A DNA stretch of 64,000 nucleotides from Bacteroidota bacterium (GCA_030706745.1 JAUZNX010000004.1:124001-188000), one strand, 5' to 3'; counted from the first letter of the stretch, positions 17,557-26,882 are shown. The notes: generated by a model from the sequence alone, not told the origin. Program-made: numbers and translations.

Positions 17557-17708
17557 ACCGGGATTTCACGGATTGAGGGGGATTACGTGGACGATTTTTC
17601 GGATTGTCCTAGTGACGATCTAAGTACTTCTTAGTGAGTAAAACACGCTGGCACTTTAAGCGAAAACAAAATCCTATTAATCGTCCGCGTAATCCTGGTT
17701 CTGAATTA
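17554..17708. repeat. Short inverted-repeat element, copy B
   Basis: About 155 bp. The left end TGAACCGGGATTTCACGGAT starts at the fbp stop codon; the right end, read inward, is TCAGAACCAGGATTACGCGG and abuts the stop codon of the convergent gene. A second partial left end, TTGAACGGGGATT, sits just upstream at 17536 inside fbp. The interior is AT-rich, non-coding and unlike copies A and C. It occupies the whole gap between the two stop codons. Confidence 0.65.
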
Positions 17709-18257
17709 CGTCCTTGCCTTGCTCAGCAAGTTGAGTCCTTCTGTGGATCGTTCGAGCTTGAGCCGGTGGATAAGGTCCTGCACCATGGCGCGCTCTTTGT
17801 CATCGACCATGTGAAAGCTGATCATGTGCGGACTTCCGGCCCTGACTGCGGCAAGAGCAGCCTTAGAAATCGCGTTGCGCACATCGTCCGCTTCCCGCTC
17901 CGAAAGACGGCTCATGACGGCTGCGAGGAGCGAGAGCGCCCGCTGAAACATATTCGTGTCCCACGTTCCCCGGAGCATCGGAAGGAGCCCCATATCAGTC
18001 CCGATCGATTCCATGTCGGAATGTGAGGCCAGCGCGAAATCGCGCTCGATCTTCTGCAAGTATTCCTGCATCGCCTGGAATTCCGCAGTCGAAGTCGCAT
18101 CGTCACGGACGACGATTTGCATCACCGGAGCCAGCAACAGCGCGGCGAAGGCGAGCTTTGCCGGTGTCGTGTTGGAATCCTGCCACAAGCCAAGCGAACG
18201 CAACTCAGCGACTTCAGCGGCACCAAAAAATTGAGAGTTTTCGAGCGAGACAAGCAT
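17706..18257 (-). CDS. Hypothetical protein, alpha-helical
   Basis: 183 residues, no recognised family. It is mainly helical with a hydrophobic helix at about 33-50 (AKLAFAALLLAPVMQIVV) that may be buried rather than membrane-spanning, and no signal peptide. It precedes no obvious partner; the next gene on this strand (3-hydroxyacyl-CoA dehydrogenase-like) lies 39 bp upstream and may be cotranscribed. Function unknown. Confidence 0.6.
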   Translation of the reverse strand: MLVSLENSQFFGAAEVAELRSLGLWQDSNTTPAKLAFAALLLAPVMQIVVRDDATSTAEFQAMQEYLQKIERDFALASHSDMESIGTDMGLLPMLRGTWDTNMFQRALSLLAAVMSRLSEREADDVRNAISKAALAAVRAGSPHMISFHMVDDKERAMVQDLIHRLKLERSTEGLNLLSKART

Positions 18258-18296
18258 CGGGAAATGAAGAATAGTGTATTAGAAAAACTGAAACCT

Positions 18297-18956
18297 TCAA
18301 TCGAGGAATTTCATCCCGGCTTCTGCGTGGCGCCTCAGTAGCGGGGCGACTCGATACCTTTCCGGCGCAAGTTCACGGGCAAGCGCATCGAGTATGGCTA
18401 CGATAGTCTCCGCGCCGATCTCATCGCACCAGGCCAGCGGTCCTTTAGGGTAATTCGTGCCAAGCTTCATCGCAACGTCAATATCTTGCGCGGCAGCAAC
18501 TGACTCCTGCACGGCAAAGGCGGCTTCGTTTACGATCATCGCAAGGGTGCGCGGGAAAACTCCAGCAACAGTGTCGCCAATCTGCTCGCCGGTTTTGCCG
18601 AGGGCTGAGAGGAAGTTCATTGCCACTTCAGCGGTGTAGCTCGCTCCCATCGGGAGTGAGATTTCGACGGTCTTCTGTCGATCGAAATAATTCGGAAAGA
18701 TGGGCAGCCCGATCACTTGCGATCCATCGGAAAGCGCGCTTCGAACTCTCGTTGCCGAGAGTGTCAGGGTGTTGGTAAGAATCCGAGTTGACGACGCTAA
18801 AGAGGTCAATTGCTCTATCTTCCGCCCGGCATCGAGAAAAGCCGCATCAAAAACTGCATCCGGCGATTCCGACACCAATTCGATCGCAGCTTGCGACGAG
18901 AGATAGCTTGCGAAGCTATCGCGATATCTGTCGTCGGCAAGTAACTGGATTCGCAA
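18297..18956 (-). CDS. 3-hydroxyacyl-CoA dehydrogenase-like protein lacking the NAD-binding motif
   Basis: 219 residues. The C-terminal half (about 125-219) matches the 3HCDH C-terminal domain: FPRTLAMIVNEAAFAVQE, AMKLGTNYPKGPLAWCDEIG. The N-terminal half retains only the later strands of the Rossmann domain (NTLTLSATRV, GLPIFPNYFD) and lacks the GxGxxG nucleotide loop. It may be a scaffold or regulatory relative rather than an active dehydrogenase. It starts 3 nt after the purE stop, so it is cotranscribed with purE. Confidence 0.7.
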   Translation of the reverse strand: MRIQLLADDRYRDSFASYLSSQAAIELVSESPDAVFDAAFLDAGRKIEQLTSLASSTRILTNTLTLSATRVRSALSDGSQVIGLPIFPNYFDRQKTVEISLPMGASYTAEVAMNFLSALGKTGEQIGDTVAGVFPRTLAMIVNEAAFAVQESVAAAQDIDVAMKLGTNYPKGPLAWCDEIGAETIVAILDALARELAPERYRVAPLLRRHAEAGMKFLD

Positions 18957-18959
18957 TGG

Positions 18960-19448
18960 TTATCCTTCCAATTTGGCGTTTAGTACCGCCAAAGTCTGCT
19001 TCTCGCGATATGCCTGCAACTTCTCGCGGAGGGCGGAATCGGTCGTTGCGAGCATTGCGATAGCGAGCAGAGCAGCGTTCTTCGCGCCGGCCTTCCCGAT
19101 GGCCAGCGTGCCGACCGGAATTCCACCCGGCATCTGGACCGTCGAAAGGAGGGAGTCCATCCCGTTGAGCGCCTGACTTTCGATGGGGACTCCGAGCACC
19201 GGCAGCAGTGTCTGCGCCGCCAGCACCCCGGCCAGATGTGCTGCGCCACCGGCCGCGCCGATGATTACTTTCAAGCCGCGTCCTTCTGCGCTTTCGGCGT
19301 ATTCTGTTACGGCCTTCGGCGCCCGGTGCGCCGAAAGCACTCTGTACTCGTGCGGCACCCCAAACTCTGCCAGGACCTTCTGCGTCTCGCGCATCGTGTC
19401 CCAGTCCGAGGCGCTTCCCATGATAATACCGACAAGTGGTGTGTTCAT
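18960..19448 (-). CDS. purE: N5-carboxyaminoimidazole ribonucleotide mutase
   Basis: Class I PurE (162 residues), the mutase step of purine synthesis that moves the carboxylate from N5-CAIR to give CAIR. It has the substrate loop MGSASDWD and the catalytic His H41 in VLSAHRAP, then the [12 protein letters not shown] loop. No purK is adjacent. It is divergent from elbB across a 116-bp gap in which no clear promoter motif was found. Confidence 0.96.
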   Translation of the reverse strand: MNTPLVGIIMGSASDWDTMRETQKVLAEFGVPHEYRVLSAHRAPKAVTEYAESAEGRGLKVIIGAAGGAAHLAGVLAAQTLLPVLGVPIESQALNGMDSLLSTVQMPGGIPVGTLAIGKAGAKNAALLAIAMLATTDSALREKLQAYREKQTLAVLNAKLEG

Positions 19449-19564
19449 AATCGTCCGGGCCTAACAGGCTGTGTCTTACGGAGGTTTCAGTCCTTTGGCG
19501 AATGAGGGATTGCCCACGGTATTGAAATTGTTCACTCGTCCGTGAAACAAAATCTTTGATCATC

Positions 19565-20260
19565 ATGAGTAAGATCGCAGTCATTCTATCGGGTTCGGGG
19601 TATCTCGATGGCTCTGAGATCCGTGAAGCCGTCGGCGTCCTTTGGGCACTCAGCCGGGCTGGTGCCGAGGCCGAATGCTTCGCGCCGGACATCGTTCAGC
19701 GCGATGTGGTCGACCATCTGACCGGTGAGCCGGTTGCCGAGCGCCGTGAGGTGCTCGTGGAGTCCGCGCGCATCGCGCGCGGAAGTGTGTCGCCGCTCGC
19801 CGAGCTTCGGTCGAGCGAGTTCGATGCACTCATCATGCCCGGAGGGTTTGGGGCGGCGAAGAACCACTCATCGTTTGCTCACGAAGGTTCGAGCGGAAAT
19901 GTCTTGCCGGAGTTGGGATACATTCTCCATCAATTCCATGAAGAGGGGAAGCCAATCGGCGCCATCTGTATCGCTCCGGCAGTGCTTGCGCTCGCGTTTC
20001 CTGGTTTGCCACTCGAGCTTACCGTTGGGGCTATAGGCGATGCGTCGATGGAAATTGAAAAGCTCGGGCATACGCACATCGCAACCCAAGCACACGAGAT
20101 CCACGTTGACCGGGAGCACCGCATCGTTACGACACCAGCCTACATGTACGACGATGCTCAACTTGCCGATGTGTTCGAGGGGATCAAGAGTCTGGTGGAT
20201 GAAGTCATTCTAATGACGTCGAACCGCAGCGAATACAAGAAGTCTTTAGCGGGAGCCTGA
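19565..20260 (+). CDS. elbB: Glyoxalase/DJ-1-PfpI family protein (ElbB-like)
   Basis: 231 residues of the DJ-1/PfpI superfamily, ElbB subgroup. Visible are the N-terminal ILSGSGYLDGSEI, the MPGGFGAAKN loop and the nucleophile Cys C135 in IGAICIAPAV. Proteins of this type have glyoxalase activity toward small aldehydes. The start ATG at 19565 is chosen over a codon three triplets upstream. It lies 8 nt before alr and probably forms an operon with alr and murB. Confidence 0.9.
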   Translation: MSKIAVILSGSGYLDGSEIREAVGVLWALSRAGAEAECFAPDIVQRDVVDHLTGEPVAERREVLVESARIARGSVSPLAELRSSEFDALIMPGGFGAAKNHSSFAHEGSSGNVLPELGYILHQFHEEGKPIGAICIAPAVLALAFPGLPLELTVGAIGDASMEIEKLGHTHIATQAHEIHVDREHRIVTTPAYMYDDAQLADVFEGIKSLVDEVILMTSNRSEYKKSLAGA

Positions 20261-20268
20261 CAACTCGA

Positions 20269-21390
20269 ATGCGTCCCACCCGTGCCGAAATTCACGTCGA
20301 GCACTTCCTGCACAATCTCAAGTTCGTGCGAAGCAGGATCGGCCCGCGTGCGCGCATCATGCCGATCGTCAAGGCGAATGCCTACGGTCATGGCCTCGAC
20401 ATCATCGCGCGCGCTGCACTTGAGAGTCAGGAGATCGGTTACTTCGGAGTTGCGACCGAAGAAGAAGGCGCGCGGCTCCGCCGACTTACGTCGCTCCCAA
20501 TCCTGGTGTTGACTGGCGTCTTGCCAGACGAGACGGAGTTTTTCCTGCAACATCAACTCGATTTTACGCTGACCGATCGCGAGACACTTCATGCGATTGC
20601 GGCACGAGCGCAGGCCACCGGTGCTCGCGCAAGAGTCCACCTCAAAGTGGATACCGGCATGCGCCGCATGGGTGTCGAACCAGAGGATGCAATCCCGTTC
20701 TTACGAGAAATTGTATCGCTTGAAGAGTCGATCGAACTGGTCGGACTCGCGACACACTTCGCGACAAGTGACGAACTCGATCAATCATTTTTTCGGCGGC
20801 AACTCTCCGCATTCGAAGCTGTCGTTCGTGAGGCGAAGGATTCGGGAATCGAAATTCCACTGGTACACGCCGCCAATAGTGGTGCCATTCTCCAATTGCC
20901 GTGCGAGAGTGCGTTTGACATGGTGCGTCCTGGCATCATGCTCTATGGGTATGCTCCGAGCTTGGAATTGCAGGAGCAATATGGTGGAGAGCTACAACCA
21001 GCGCTTGGACTTGTAAGCACGGTCGTGTTCAAGAAGCATGTGAAAGCGGGCGAAGGCGTGAGCTACAATCTCCGATGGCATGCTCCGCGTGACACACAAA
21101 TTGCAACCGTTCCAATTGGTTATGGCGATGGCTATCCACGTCTTCTTACTGGCCGTGCAGTGGTAATGATCCGCGACAAGACATATCCCATCGTTGGCGC
21201 CATCTGCATGGATCAGGTAATGATCGATGTTGGCGAGGATGATGTCAAGACTGGTGACCTTGTTCAATTCATCACACCCTCGAACGATGGGATCGATGCA
21301 TGGGGCCTCGCACGGGCAATCGGAACAGTACCGTATGAGATTCTCACCGGTATCGCAGCGAGGGTCCCACGCGTGCAAATAGTTACATGA
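20269..21390 (+). CDS. alr: Alanine racemase
   Basis: 373-residue PLP enzyme that makes D-alanine for peptidoglycan. The PLP lysine is K35 in PIVKANAYGHG, and the second catalytic base is Y266 in GEGVSYNLRW, followed by the C-terminal domain with VPIGYGDGYPR and AICMDQVMIDVG. It overlaps murB by 4 bp (ATGA), so the two cell-wall genes are translationally coupled. Confidence 0.96.
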   Translation: MRPTRAEIHVEHFLHNLKFVRSRIGPRARIMPIVKANAYGHGLDIIARAALESQEIGYFGVATEEEGARLRRLTSLPILVLTGVLPDETEFFLQHQLDFTLTDRETLHAIAARAQATGARARVHLKVDTGMRRMGVEPEDAIPFLREIVSLEESIELVGLATHFATSDELDQSFFRRQLSAFEAVVREAKDSGIEIPLVHAANSGAILQLPCESAFDMVRPGIMLYGYAPSLELQEQYGGELQPALGLVSTVVFKKHVKAGEGVSYNLRWHAPRDTQIATVPIGYGDGYPRLLTGRAVVMIRDKTYPIVGAICMDQVMIDVGEDDVKTGDLVQFITPSNDGIDAWGLARAIGTVPYEILTGIAARVPRVQIVT

Positions 21391-22514
21391 TTCAAATCCG
21401 AAAGAGTCTTTCTCTCAAACCACTGACGACCTTCAAGATCGGCGGACCCGCGCGCGAATTCGTGGAAATCGCGGACGCAGAGGATATTCCCGAAGCTCTG
21501 GTCTACGCAGAGTCACATGCGCTGAAGACGTTAGTCCTCGGCGGCGGCAGTAACATGCTTGTCAGCGACAACGGCTTTGTTGGTCTCGTAATTAATGTCA
21601 AGAACAAGGGGATTGCTGAGTTAGGAAGTGGCCAACTCAAAGTTGCCTCCGGCGAGTATTGGGATCAGGTGGTGCAATTCGCAGTCGAGAGAGGACTCTG
21701 GGGCATCGAGAATCTCTCGCGTATTCCGGGACGAACGGGCGCAGTAGCGGTCCAGAACGTCGGCGCATACGGGCAGGAGATCAGTCAGGTGTTGGTGAGC
21801 GTCGAGGTGTACGACAGGAAAAAGAAATCCTTTCGAACGCTCACAAAAGAAGAATGTGGCTTTAGTTACCGAAAGAGCATCTTCAATACGACCGAAAAGA
21901 ACCGGTTTGTGATCCTCAATACGACGCTCCGATTGAGCGAGGAGCCGCATCGTAATCTCACGTATCCAGATGTAAAGAAGCGATTCGAAAACAATCCCGA
22001 GCCGACGCAGCAAGAAATTCGCGAAGCAATCAAAGAAATCCGCGATAAGAAATTTCCTTTCCCGCCCGAGTCAGTCGAGGGCAATGCTGGCTCGTTCTTC
22101 AAAAATTCGGTGCTATCTGGCGAGCAGTTCGGGCATCTTCTAACGCTCTTCCGTCGCAATTTGCCAGAGCATGTCGGGCGGTTGCATCAGATTACGAGAA
22201 CCGATCCCATTGCCCACCACCCTTTGCCATCTCCAGTGAAAGTCGCAAGCGCCTTCATCCTCGAAGCCTGCGGACTGAAAGGCTTTCGGCGCGGCGATGT
22301 GATGCTGAATCCCTCGCAGCCGGTCGTCGTGCTGAATGTCACCGGTCAAGCGACGGCGGACGAAGTCCTTTCGGTTGTGAAGCAAGTCCGTACGATCGTT
22401 GAGGAGAAGACCGGACTCCACCTTTATACCGAACCCGAGTTGATTGGATTCACGGCCGAGGAACTAGAAGAGTATGGGTTCAGCGAAGAGGAGATTACTC
22501 GCTACGTGGAGTAA
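21387..22514 (+). CDS. murB: UDP-N-acetylenolpyruvoylglucosamine reductase
   Basis: 375-residue FAD enzyme that reduces enolpyruvyl-UDP-GlcNAc to UDP-MurNAc in the second committed step of peptidoglycan synthesis. It has the FAD loops LGGGSNMLV (51-59) and IPGRTGAVAVQNVGAYGQE (113-131), the type I motif YRKSIF (161-166), and the catalytic Ser S236 in GNAGSFFKNS. Last gene of the elbB-alr-murB run. Confidence 0.96.
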   Translation: MIQIRKSLSLKPLTTFKIGGPAREFVEIADAEDIPEALVYAESHALKTLVLGGGSNMLVSDNGFVGLVINVKNKGIAELGSGQLKVASGEYWDQVVQFAVERGLWGIENLSRIPGRTGAVAVQNVGAYGQEISQVLVSVEVYDRKKKSFRTLTKEECGFSYRKSIFNTTEKNRFVILNTTLRLSEEPHRNLTYPDVKKRFENNPEPTQQEIREAIKEIRDKKFPFPPESVEGNAGSFFKNSVLSGEQFGHLLTLFRRNLPEHVGRLHQITRTDPIAHHPLPSPVKVASAFILEACGLKGFRRGDVMLNPSQPVVVLNVTGQATADEVLSVVKQVRTIVEEKTGLHLYTEPELIGFTAEELEEYGFSEEEITRYVE

Positions 22515-22516
22515 AC

Positions 22517-23281
22517 TCATTTTTGCTCATGCCGAGCGTCATCCCCGAAGACAGTGCGCACGGCTGGCAGCAACGAGACGAAGCGGCTCATGATGAGCAG
22601 ACTGAAGAAGAGTCCGACCATGCCCTGAATGGTCGCGATATAGCGAGCGACGCCAACCGGGTGGAGATCTCCATAGCCCACCGTAAGCTGTGTCGTCATA
22701 CTAAAGTAGAGGCAATCATAGAGGTGCGCGACGCCGTGGATATTCAGTGGCATGGTCGCATAGACGACTGCGAAGACCACGACAAGCTCAACGTAGGTGA
22801 TCGCAGCGAGAATGAGGTTGCGAGTGACCGAGACCGTCACGTGACTCGTCTCGGCAAAGCGCAATCGGTCGAACACGTTAAGATTGATGTTGGCCTGCGC
22901 GATGTCGATGACGCGCAACGCCATGAGGGCACGGATCATAATGAGTAACCATAACGCATTCGCTACGTGCAGCACTAATGCAAGCAGTACTTCGAAGACG
23001 ACCCAGAGCAAGATATACAGATCCACATGCCGGGCGCGATGGAGCATGCGTTCGATGACATAAGATTCTTTTTCGCGAGGATCATCGAGATCTTTCAGCG
23101 CCGCATACGTGAGTGAGCGTGTTGGAATGAAGAGAATCGAGGGCGAAACGAACTCGGCCCAAAACAGCACACGTTCGAAAAACCAAGAAATCGGACTGAA
23201 CTCCCGCAAACGAGCAATACTTTCGGGTTCATGCCGGGCTGAACGAAGTTCATCACGAAGCTTGACGTAAGGATTCAACAT
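22517..23281 (-). CDS. Potassium channel (two-pore-helix ion channel)
   Basis: 254 residues. Four hydrophobic segments (about 88-107, 109-120, 158-177 and 214-232), with the pore helix and selectivity filter TVGYGD at 200-205 preceding the last helix. Residues 1-60 are cytoplasmic and no C-terminal RCK domain is present, so gating is unknown. It ends 2 nt from the convergent murB stop. Confidence 0.9.
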   Translation of the reverse strand: MLNPYVKLRDELRSARHEPESIARLREFSPISWFFERVLFWAEFVSPSILFIPTRSLTYAALKDLDDPREKESYVIERMLHRARHVDLYILLWVVFEVLLALVLHVANALWLLIMIRALMALRVIDIAQANINLNVFDRLRFAETSHVTVSVTRNLILAAITYVELVVVFAVVYATMPLNIHGVAHLYDCLYFSMTTQLTVGYGDLHPVGVARYIATIQGMVGLFFSLLIMSRFVSLLPAVRTVFGDDARHEQK

Positions 23282-23345
23282 GGCTGGTCGGGTGGAGAAC
23301 TATCTCTACCAAACATATTGGGTCGCTCGTTCAAATCCAGGTAAA

Positions 23346-23374
23346 TAAAAAAGGCCCTCTCCAAACGAGAGGGC
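23346..23374 (-). terminator. Rho-independent terminator after yceI
   Basis: Inverted repeat GCCCTCTC (23354-23361) and GAGAGGGC (23367-23374) with a 5-nt loop. On the minus strand the stem is followed by a run of T. It lies 33 nt beyond the yceI stop codon on that strand, in the 125-bp gap before the ion-channel gene. Confidence 0.8.
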
Positions 23375-23406
23375 TTATTAAAGAGTATTTGGAAAATAGT
23401 ATTGGG

Positions 23407-24003
23407 CTAAGCCTTGACGAACTCCGCTTCCAGGGTGATTGTCACATCGTCGCCGACCACGAAGCCGCCAGCTTCGAGCGCGGCGTTCCACATGAGGCCA
23501 AAATCCTTACGGTTGATCTTGGTCCGTCCGCTGAATCCGATCCGGCTGCCGCCCCATGGATCTTTGACGATCTGAGTGGACTCGACATTCAATTTCACCG
23601 GTCGTGTGACCCCACGGATTGTGAGATCGCCTGCGACGATCAACTCGTCGCCGGACGTGTGCTGCCAATTCGTGGATCGAAATGTCAGCTCAGGATAGGT
23701 GGCCGCGTCGAAGAAATCGGCGCTCTTCAAGTGCGCGTCCCGGCTCGCCTCGCGCGTTTCGATGCTTGCGACCTGGAGCGTTGCGAGCAAGCTCGAGTGC
23801 TCGATGTTGAGCGGATCGAACTGGAGCTCGCCTGCCAGCTCGCGGAATTCGCCTTTGACGTTTGAGATCATAAGGTGCTTCACGCTAAATCCGGCGTGCG
23901 AATGGGTGGCATCAAGCGTCCACTTCGGAAGTGTCTCTGTTGATACTGCTGTGGGGTCAATCGCAGCAATTGGTTTCTCTAATGCATCTACGTTTGCGTT
24001 CAT
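23407..24003 (-). CDS. YceI family protein
   Basis: 198 residues with the YceI lipocalin-like fold: WTLDATHSHAGFSVKHLM, FRELAGELQFDP, the AHLKSADFFDAATYPELTF signature, and the C-terminal GGSRIGFSGRTKINRKDFGL. These proteins bind polyisoprenoid-like ligands. No signal peptide was seen, so it may be cytoplasmic. The start is ATG at 24003, with GGAG 6 nt upstream; in-frame codons further upstream are less well placed. It has its own terminator. Confidence 0.9.
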   Translation of the reverse strand: MNANVDALEKPIAAIDPTAVSTETLPKWTLDATHSHAGFSVKHLMISNVKGEFRELAGELQFDPLNIEHSSLLATLQVASIETREASRDAHLKSADFFDAATYPELTFRSTNWQHTSGDELIVAGDLTIRGVTRPVKLNVESTQIVKDPWGGSRIGFSGRTKINRKDFGLMWNAALEAGGFVVGDDVTITLEAEFVKA

Positions 24004-24261
24004 ACTCATCTCCATCAATTAGAAAACAAAATATTTGTTACAACAACGATTACGACGGACGGCAACACTTGTTTCAACAAATAATTCTTTTCCCGACCAA
24101 GATTCCGAGAGACAAGCAGGCATTTCTCATTGCCTATGTCCTTCCCAACGGCAGCACGGGGAAGTATTTGCCACTCATCCGCGTTAGCCCGAAACTCTGT
24201 TGAAATGGGGCAGTATAGGGGCCTTTGCCATTCTCCCTTCATCGTCAGCGATGGGTACTAA

Positions 24262-25695
24262 ATGGAAATAGCAGCGAACAAGATCAAAGGGACCAAGACG
24301 GTAGCTGAGGCCACAACAAATGGCTCGGCCATTCACGGCACGCCTGCCGCTGAGTTGGAGCGGAAGCTCCGCGATAAGACAGCGAAAATCGGTGTCATCG
24401 GCCTGGGCTACGTTGGTCTGCCGCTTGCGGTTGAATTCTCTGTCAAGGGCTTCGAAACCGTCGGGATCGATCTCGATCCGAACAAGATCGACTCTCTTAC
24501 TGCCGGCAAGAATTACATTCAGGATTTGCGAGATGAGGTCGTGGAAGGATGCCTGAAGAACGGTAAGCTCCGCGCCCAAAGGCACTATGATGGAGTAAGT
24601 TCGCTGGATGTTCTGTATATCTGCGTCCCGACGCCGTTCACGACGAACAAGGATCCAGACATTACTTACATTGTGAGTGCGGCAGAGTCGCTTGCGACTC
24701 AGCTTCGGGATGGACAACTCATCATTCTGAAATCAACGACGTTTCCGAATACCACGGAAGGCATCGTGCTGCCAATCCTCGAAGCGACAGGCAAGAAAGT
24801 TGGACAAGACTTCTTTCTCGCATTTTCGCCTGAGCGAATCGATCCGGGCAACCAAAAGTTTACGACGGCTAATACGCCGATTGTCGTCGGCGGCGTCACG
24901 CCGGAATGCACCCGACTCGCGGTTCTGACCAATCAGCAGATTATTGCGCAAGTGATTGCGGTCAGTGGGCCGAAAGTGGCGGAGATGGAAAAGCTCCTCG
25001 AGAATATTTTCCGCTCGGTCAATATTGCGCTTGTCAACGAACTTGCGCGTTTGTGCGATCGTATGGGTGGCATCAATATGTGGGAGGTGGTCGATGCGGC
25101 TGCCACGAAGCCATTCGGCTACATGCCGTTCTATCCGGGGCCGGGGATCGGCGGGCATTGCATTCTGATCGACCCCTATTATCTTGCCTGGCAGGCTCGC
25201 GCGCACGATTTCGAAACGAACTTCATCACGCTTGCTGCTGAGACGAATGAATCGATGCCGTTCTATGTCAAAGATCTTGTCTTTCGTGCTGTAGCCGATC
25301 TGCCAGTCCGTTTGCGGGATGCCAAAGTACTGATGCTTGGGGTCGCATTCAAACGCGATGTCGATGACACGCGCCATTCGCCCGCGATTCGCGTCATGGA
25401 GATTCTGATGGATGAGGGGGTCAACAATATTGCATACTGCGATCCATTCGTCCCCAATCTCTGGGTCAAGGGTTCTGATTTTGCCGCTCAAGAGCTGACG
25501 AAGGAATCGCTCGAAGCCGCCGATGTCGTTGTCATCACTACCGATCATACGAGTTACGATTATGAGTTTATCGTGAAGCACTCTGCGGTCGTGATCGACA
25601 CGCGAAATGCGACGAAGCATATCTCCGATCCAATTCTTCGTAGCAAGATCGTGCTTCTTGGATCGGGTCACCGCGCACCATCGAACACTCATTAG
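24262..25695 (+). CDS. wbpA: UDP-N-acetylglucosamine 6-dehydrogenase (WbpA-type)
   Basis: 477-residue nucleotide-sugar dehydrogenase, NAD-dependent, oxidising C6 of UDP-GlcNAc to the uronic acid. It has the Rossmann motif GLGYVGLP (about 47-54) after a 40-residue extra N-terminus, the SPERIDPG segment, the catalytic Cys C300 in GPGIGGHCILIDPYYL, and the C-terminal UDP-binding domain starting LMLGVAFKRDVDDTR. The PFYPGPGIGGHC context is of the WbpA/TviB type rather than WecC. First gene of the polysaccharide locus. The 258-bp gap before it shows no clear promoter. Confidence 0.9.
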   Translation: MEIAANKIKGTKTVAEATTNGSAIHGTPAAELERKLRDKTAKIGVIGLGYVGLPLAVEFSVKGFETVGIDLDPNKIDSLTAGKNYIQDLRDEVVEGCLKNGKLRAQRHYDGVSSLDVLYICVPTPFTTNKDPDITYIVSAAESLATQLRDGQLIILKSTTFPNTTEGIVLPILEATGKKVGQDFFLAFSPERIDPGNQKFTTANTPIVVGGVTPECTRLAVLTNQQIIAQVIAVSGPKVAEMEKLLENIFRSVNIALVNELARLCDRMGGINMWEVVDAAATKPFGYMPFYPGPGIGGHCILIDPYYLAWQARAHDFETNFITLAAETNESMPFYVKDLVFRAVADLPVRLRDAKVLMLGVAFKRDVDDTRHSPAIRVMEILMDEGVNNIAYCDPFVPNLWVKGSDFAAQELTKESLEAADVVVITTDHTSYDYEFIVKHSAVVIDTRNATKHISDPILRSKIVLLGSGHRAPSNTH

Positions 25696-25716
25696 TCCTA
25701 TCTGACCTATAGGACC

Positions 25717-26853
25717 ATGCCCCATACGCGTAAGCGAATTATTTTCATCGTCGGTGCTCGGCCCAATTTTATGAAGGTCGCGCCGGTCATCGAGGCCATG
25801 AAGCGCATCGCGCCTTACGCGTTCGAAACGCTCCTCGTGCATACTGGCCAGCATTATGACACGAACATGTCGGACGTGTTCTTTCGCGACCTGGAAATGC
25901 CGAGGCCGGATATTTTCCTGGGCGCCGGCTCAGGAACTCACGCCGAACAAACCGCGCGGGTAATGATCGCAATGGAATCCCTTCTTGCGGAGGAGAAATC
26001 CGATCTGATCCTTGTCCCCGGCGATGTGAATTCCACGCTGGCAACGACGATTGTCGCAGCAAAGGCAGGCCGAACGCTCGGTCATATCGAATCGGGACTT
26101 CGTTCGTTCGATCGCTCGATGCCGGAAGAAATCAATCGCATTGTGACCGATGAGTTCTCTCAATTCTGCTTCGTGACAGAGCCGAGCGGACTCGAGAATC
26201 TGAAGCATGAGGGGATTGCAGACGAGCGAGTCTTCTATGTTGGCAACACGATGATCGACTCACTCTACAGATATTTGGATCTGGCTCGAGCACGGTTTCC
26301 AGTGTTGTCGAACCAGTTAGCGATTACGAATCATGAATATGCACTTGTGACTCTGCATCGGCCGAGCAATGTCGATGATCCTCGCTCCCTCACGATGTTT
26401 GTGGAGTTATTCGAGGCAATGCGGTCGTTTGCACCCACCAACGGCCACGCGCGCATTGTGTTTCCGATCCATCCGCGAACGCGAAAAATGCTCGCCGAGT
26501 ACGATTTGTTATCACGCGTGCAAGCCAATGACCAACTGGTACTCATCGATCCTGTCGGATATCTCGATTTCGTAGCACTTCAGGCGCACGCCCGCGTTGT
26601 GCTGACAGATTCTGGTGGTATTCAAGAGGAGACTACGGCGCTCGGTGTGCCTTGTATTACACTTCGGGAAAATACGGAGCGACCTGTGACGGTGAGTGTG
26701 GGTACGAACGAACTCGTTGGAGTCGATCCATTGCAGATTCTCGAGTATGCGCGGAAGGCGTTCGAAGGCAAATGGAAGACGGCAGCAGTGCCGGAGTTAT
26801 GGGACGGTCACGCATCGGATCGGATCGTTCGAGTATTAATGGAAGTATTGTGA
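25717..26853 (+). CDS. wecB: UDP-N-acetylglucosamine 2-epimerase (non-hydrolysing)
   Basis: 378 residues. It interconverts UDP-GlcNAc and UDP-ManNAc, or the matching uronic acids if WbpI-like. Family motifs: FIVGARPNFMKVAPV, the HTGQHYD segment, VPGDVNSTLAT, GHIESGLRSF and the C-terminal TDSGGIQEE and TERPVTV. Together with the upstream dehydrogenase it would supply an N-acetylmannosaminuronic-type precursor (inference). Confidence 0.92.
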   Translation: MPHTRKRIIFIVGARPNFMKVAPVIEAMKRIAPYAFETLLVHTGQHYDTNMSDVFFRDLEMPRPDIFLGAGSGTHAEQTARVMIAMESLLAEEKSDLILVPGDVNSTLATTIVAAKAGRTLGHIESGLRSFDRSMPEEINRIVTDEFSQFCFVTEPSGLENLKHEGIADERVFYVGNTMIDSLYRYLDLARARFPVLSNQLAITNHEYALVTLHRPSNVDDPRSLTMFVELFEAMRSFAPTNGHARIVFPIHPRTRKMLAEYDLLSRVQANDQLVLIDPVGYLDFVALQAHARVVLTDSGGIQEETTALGVPCITLRENTERPVTVSVGTNELVGVDPLQILEYARKAFEGKWKTAAVPELWDGHASDRIVRVLMEVL

Positions 26854-26882
26854 AACGCAATCTCAATAGGAACATAGATATC

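Noticed and set aside
15903-17708. Possible CRISPR array from repeated GGGATT-like strings
   Set aside because: The repeats are inverted, not direct with even spacing, and no spacer-like units exist.
24733-25854. 373-codon open frame on the minus strand over the dehydrogenase gene
   Set aside because: Antisense to a clear UDP-sugar dehydrogenase; no recognisable motif.
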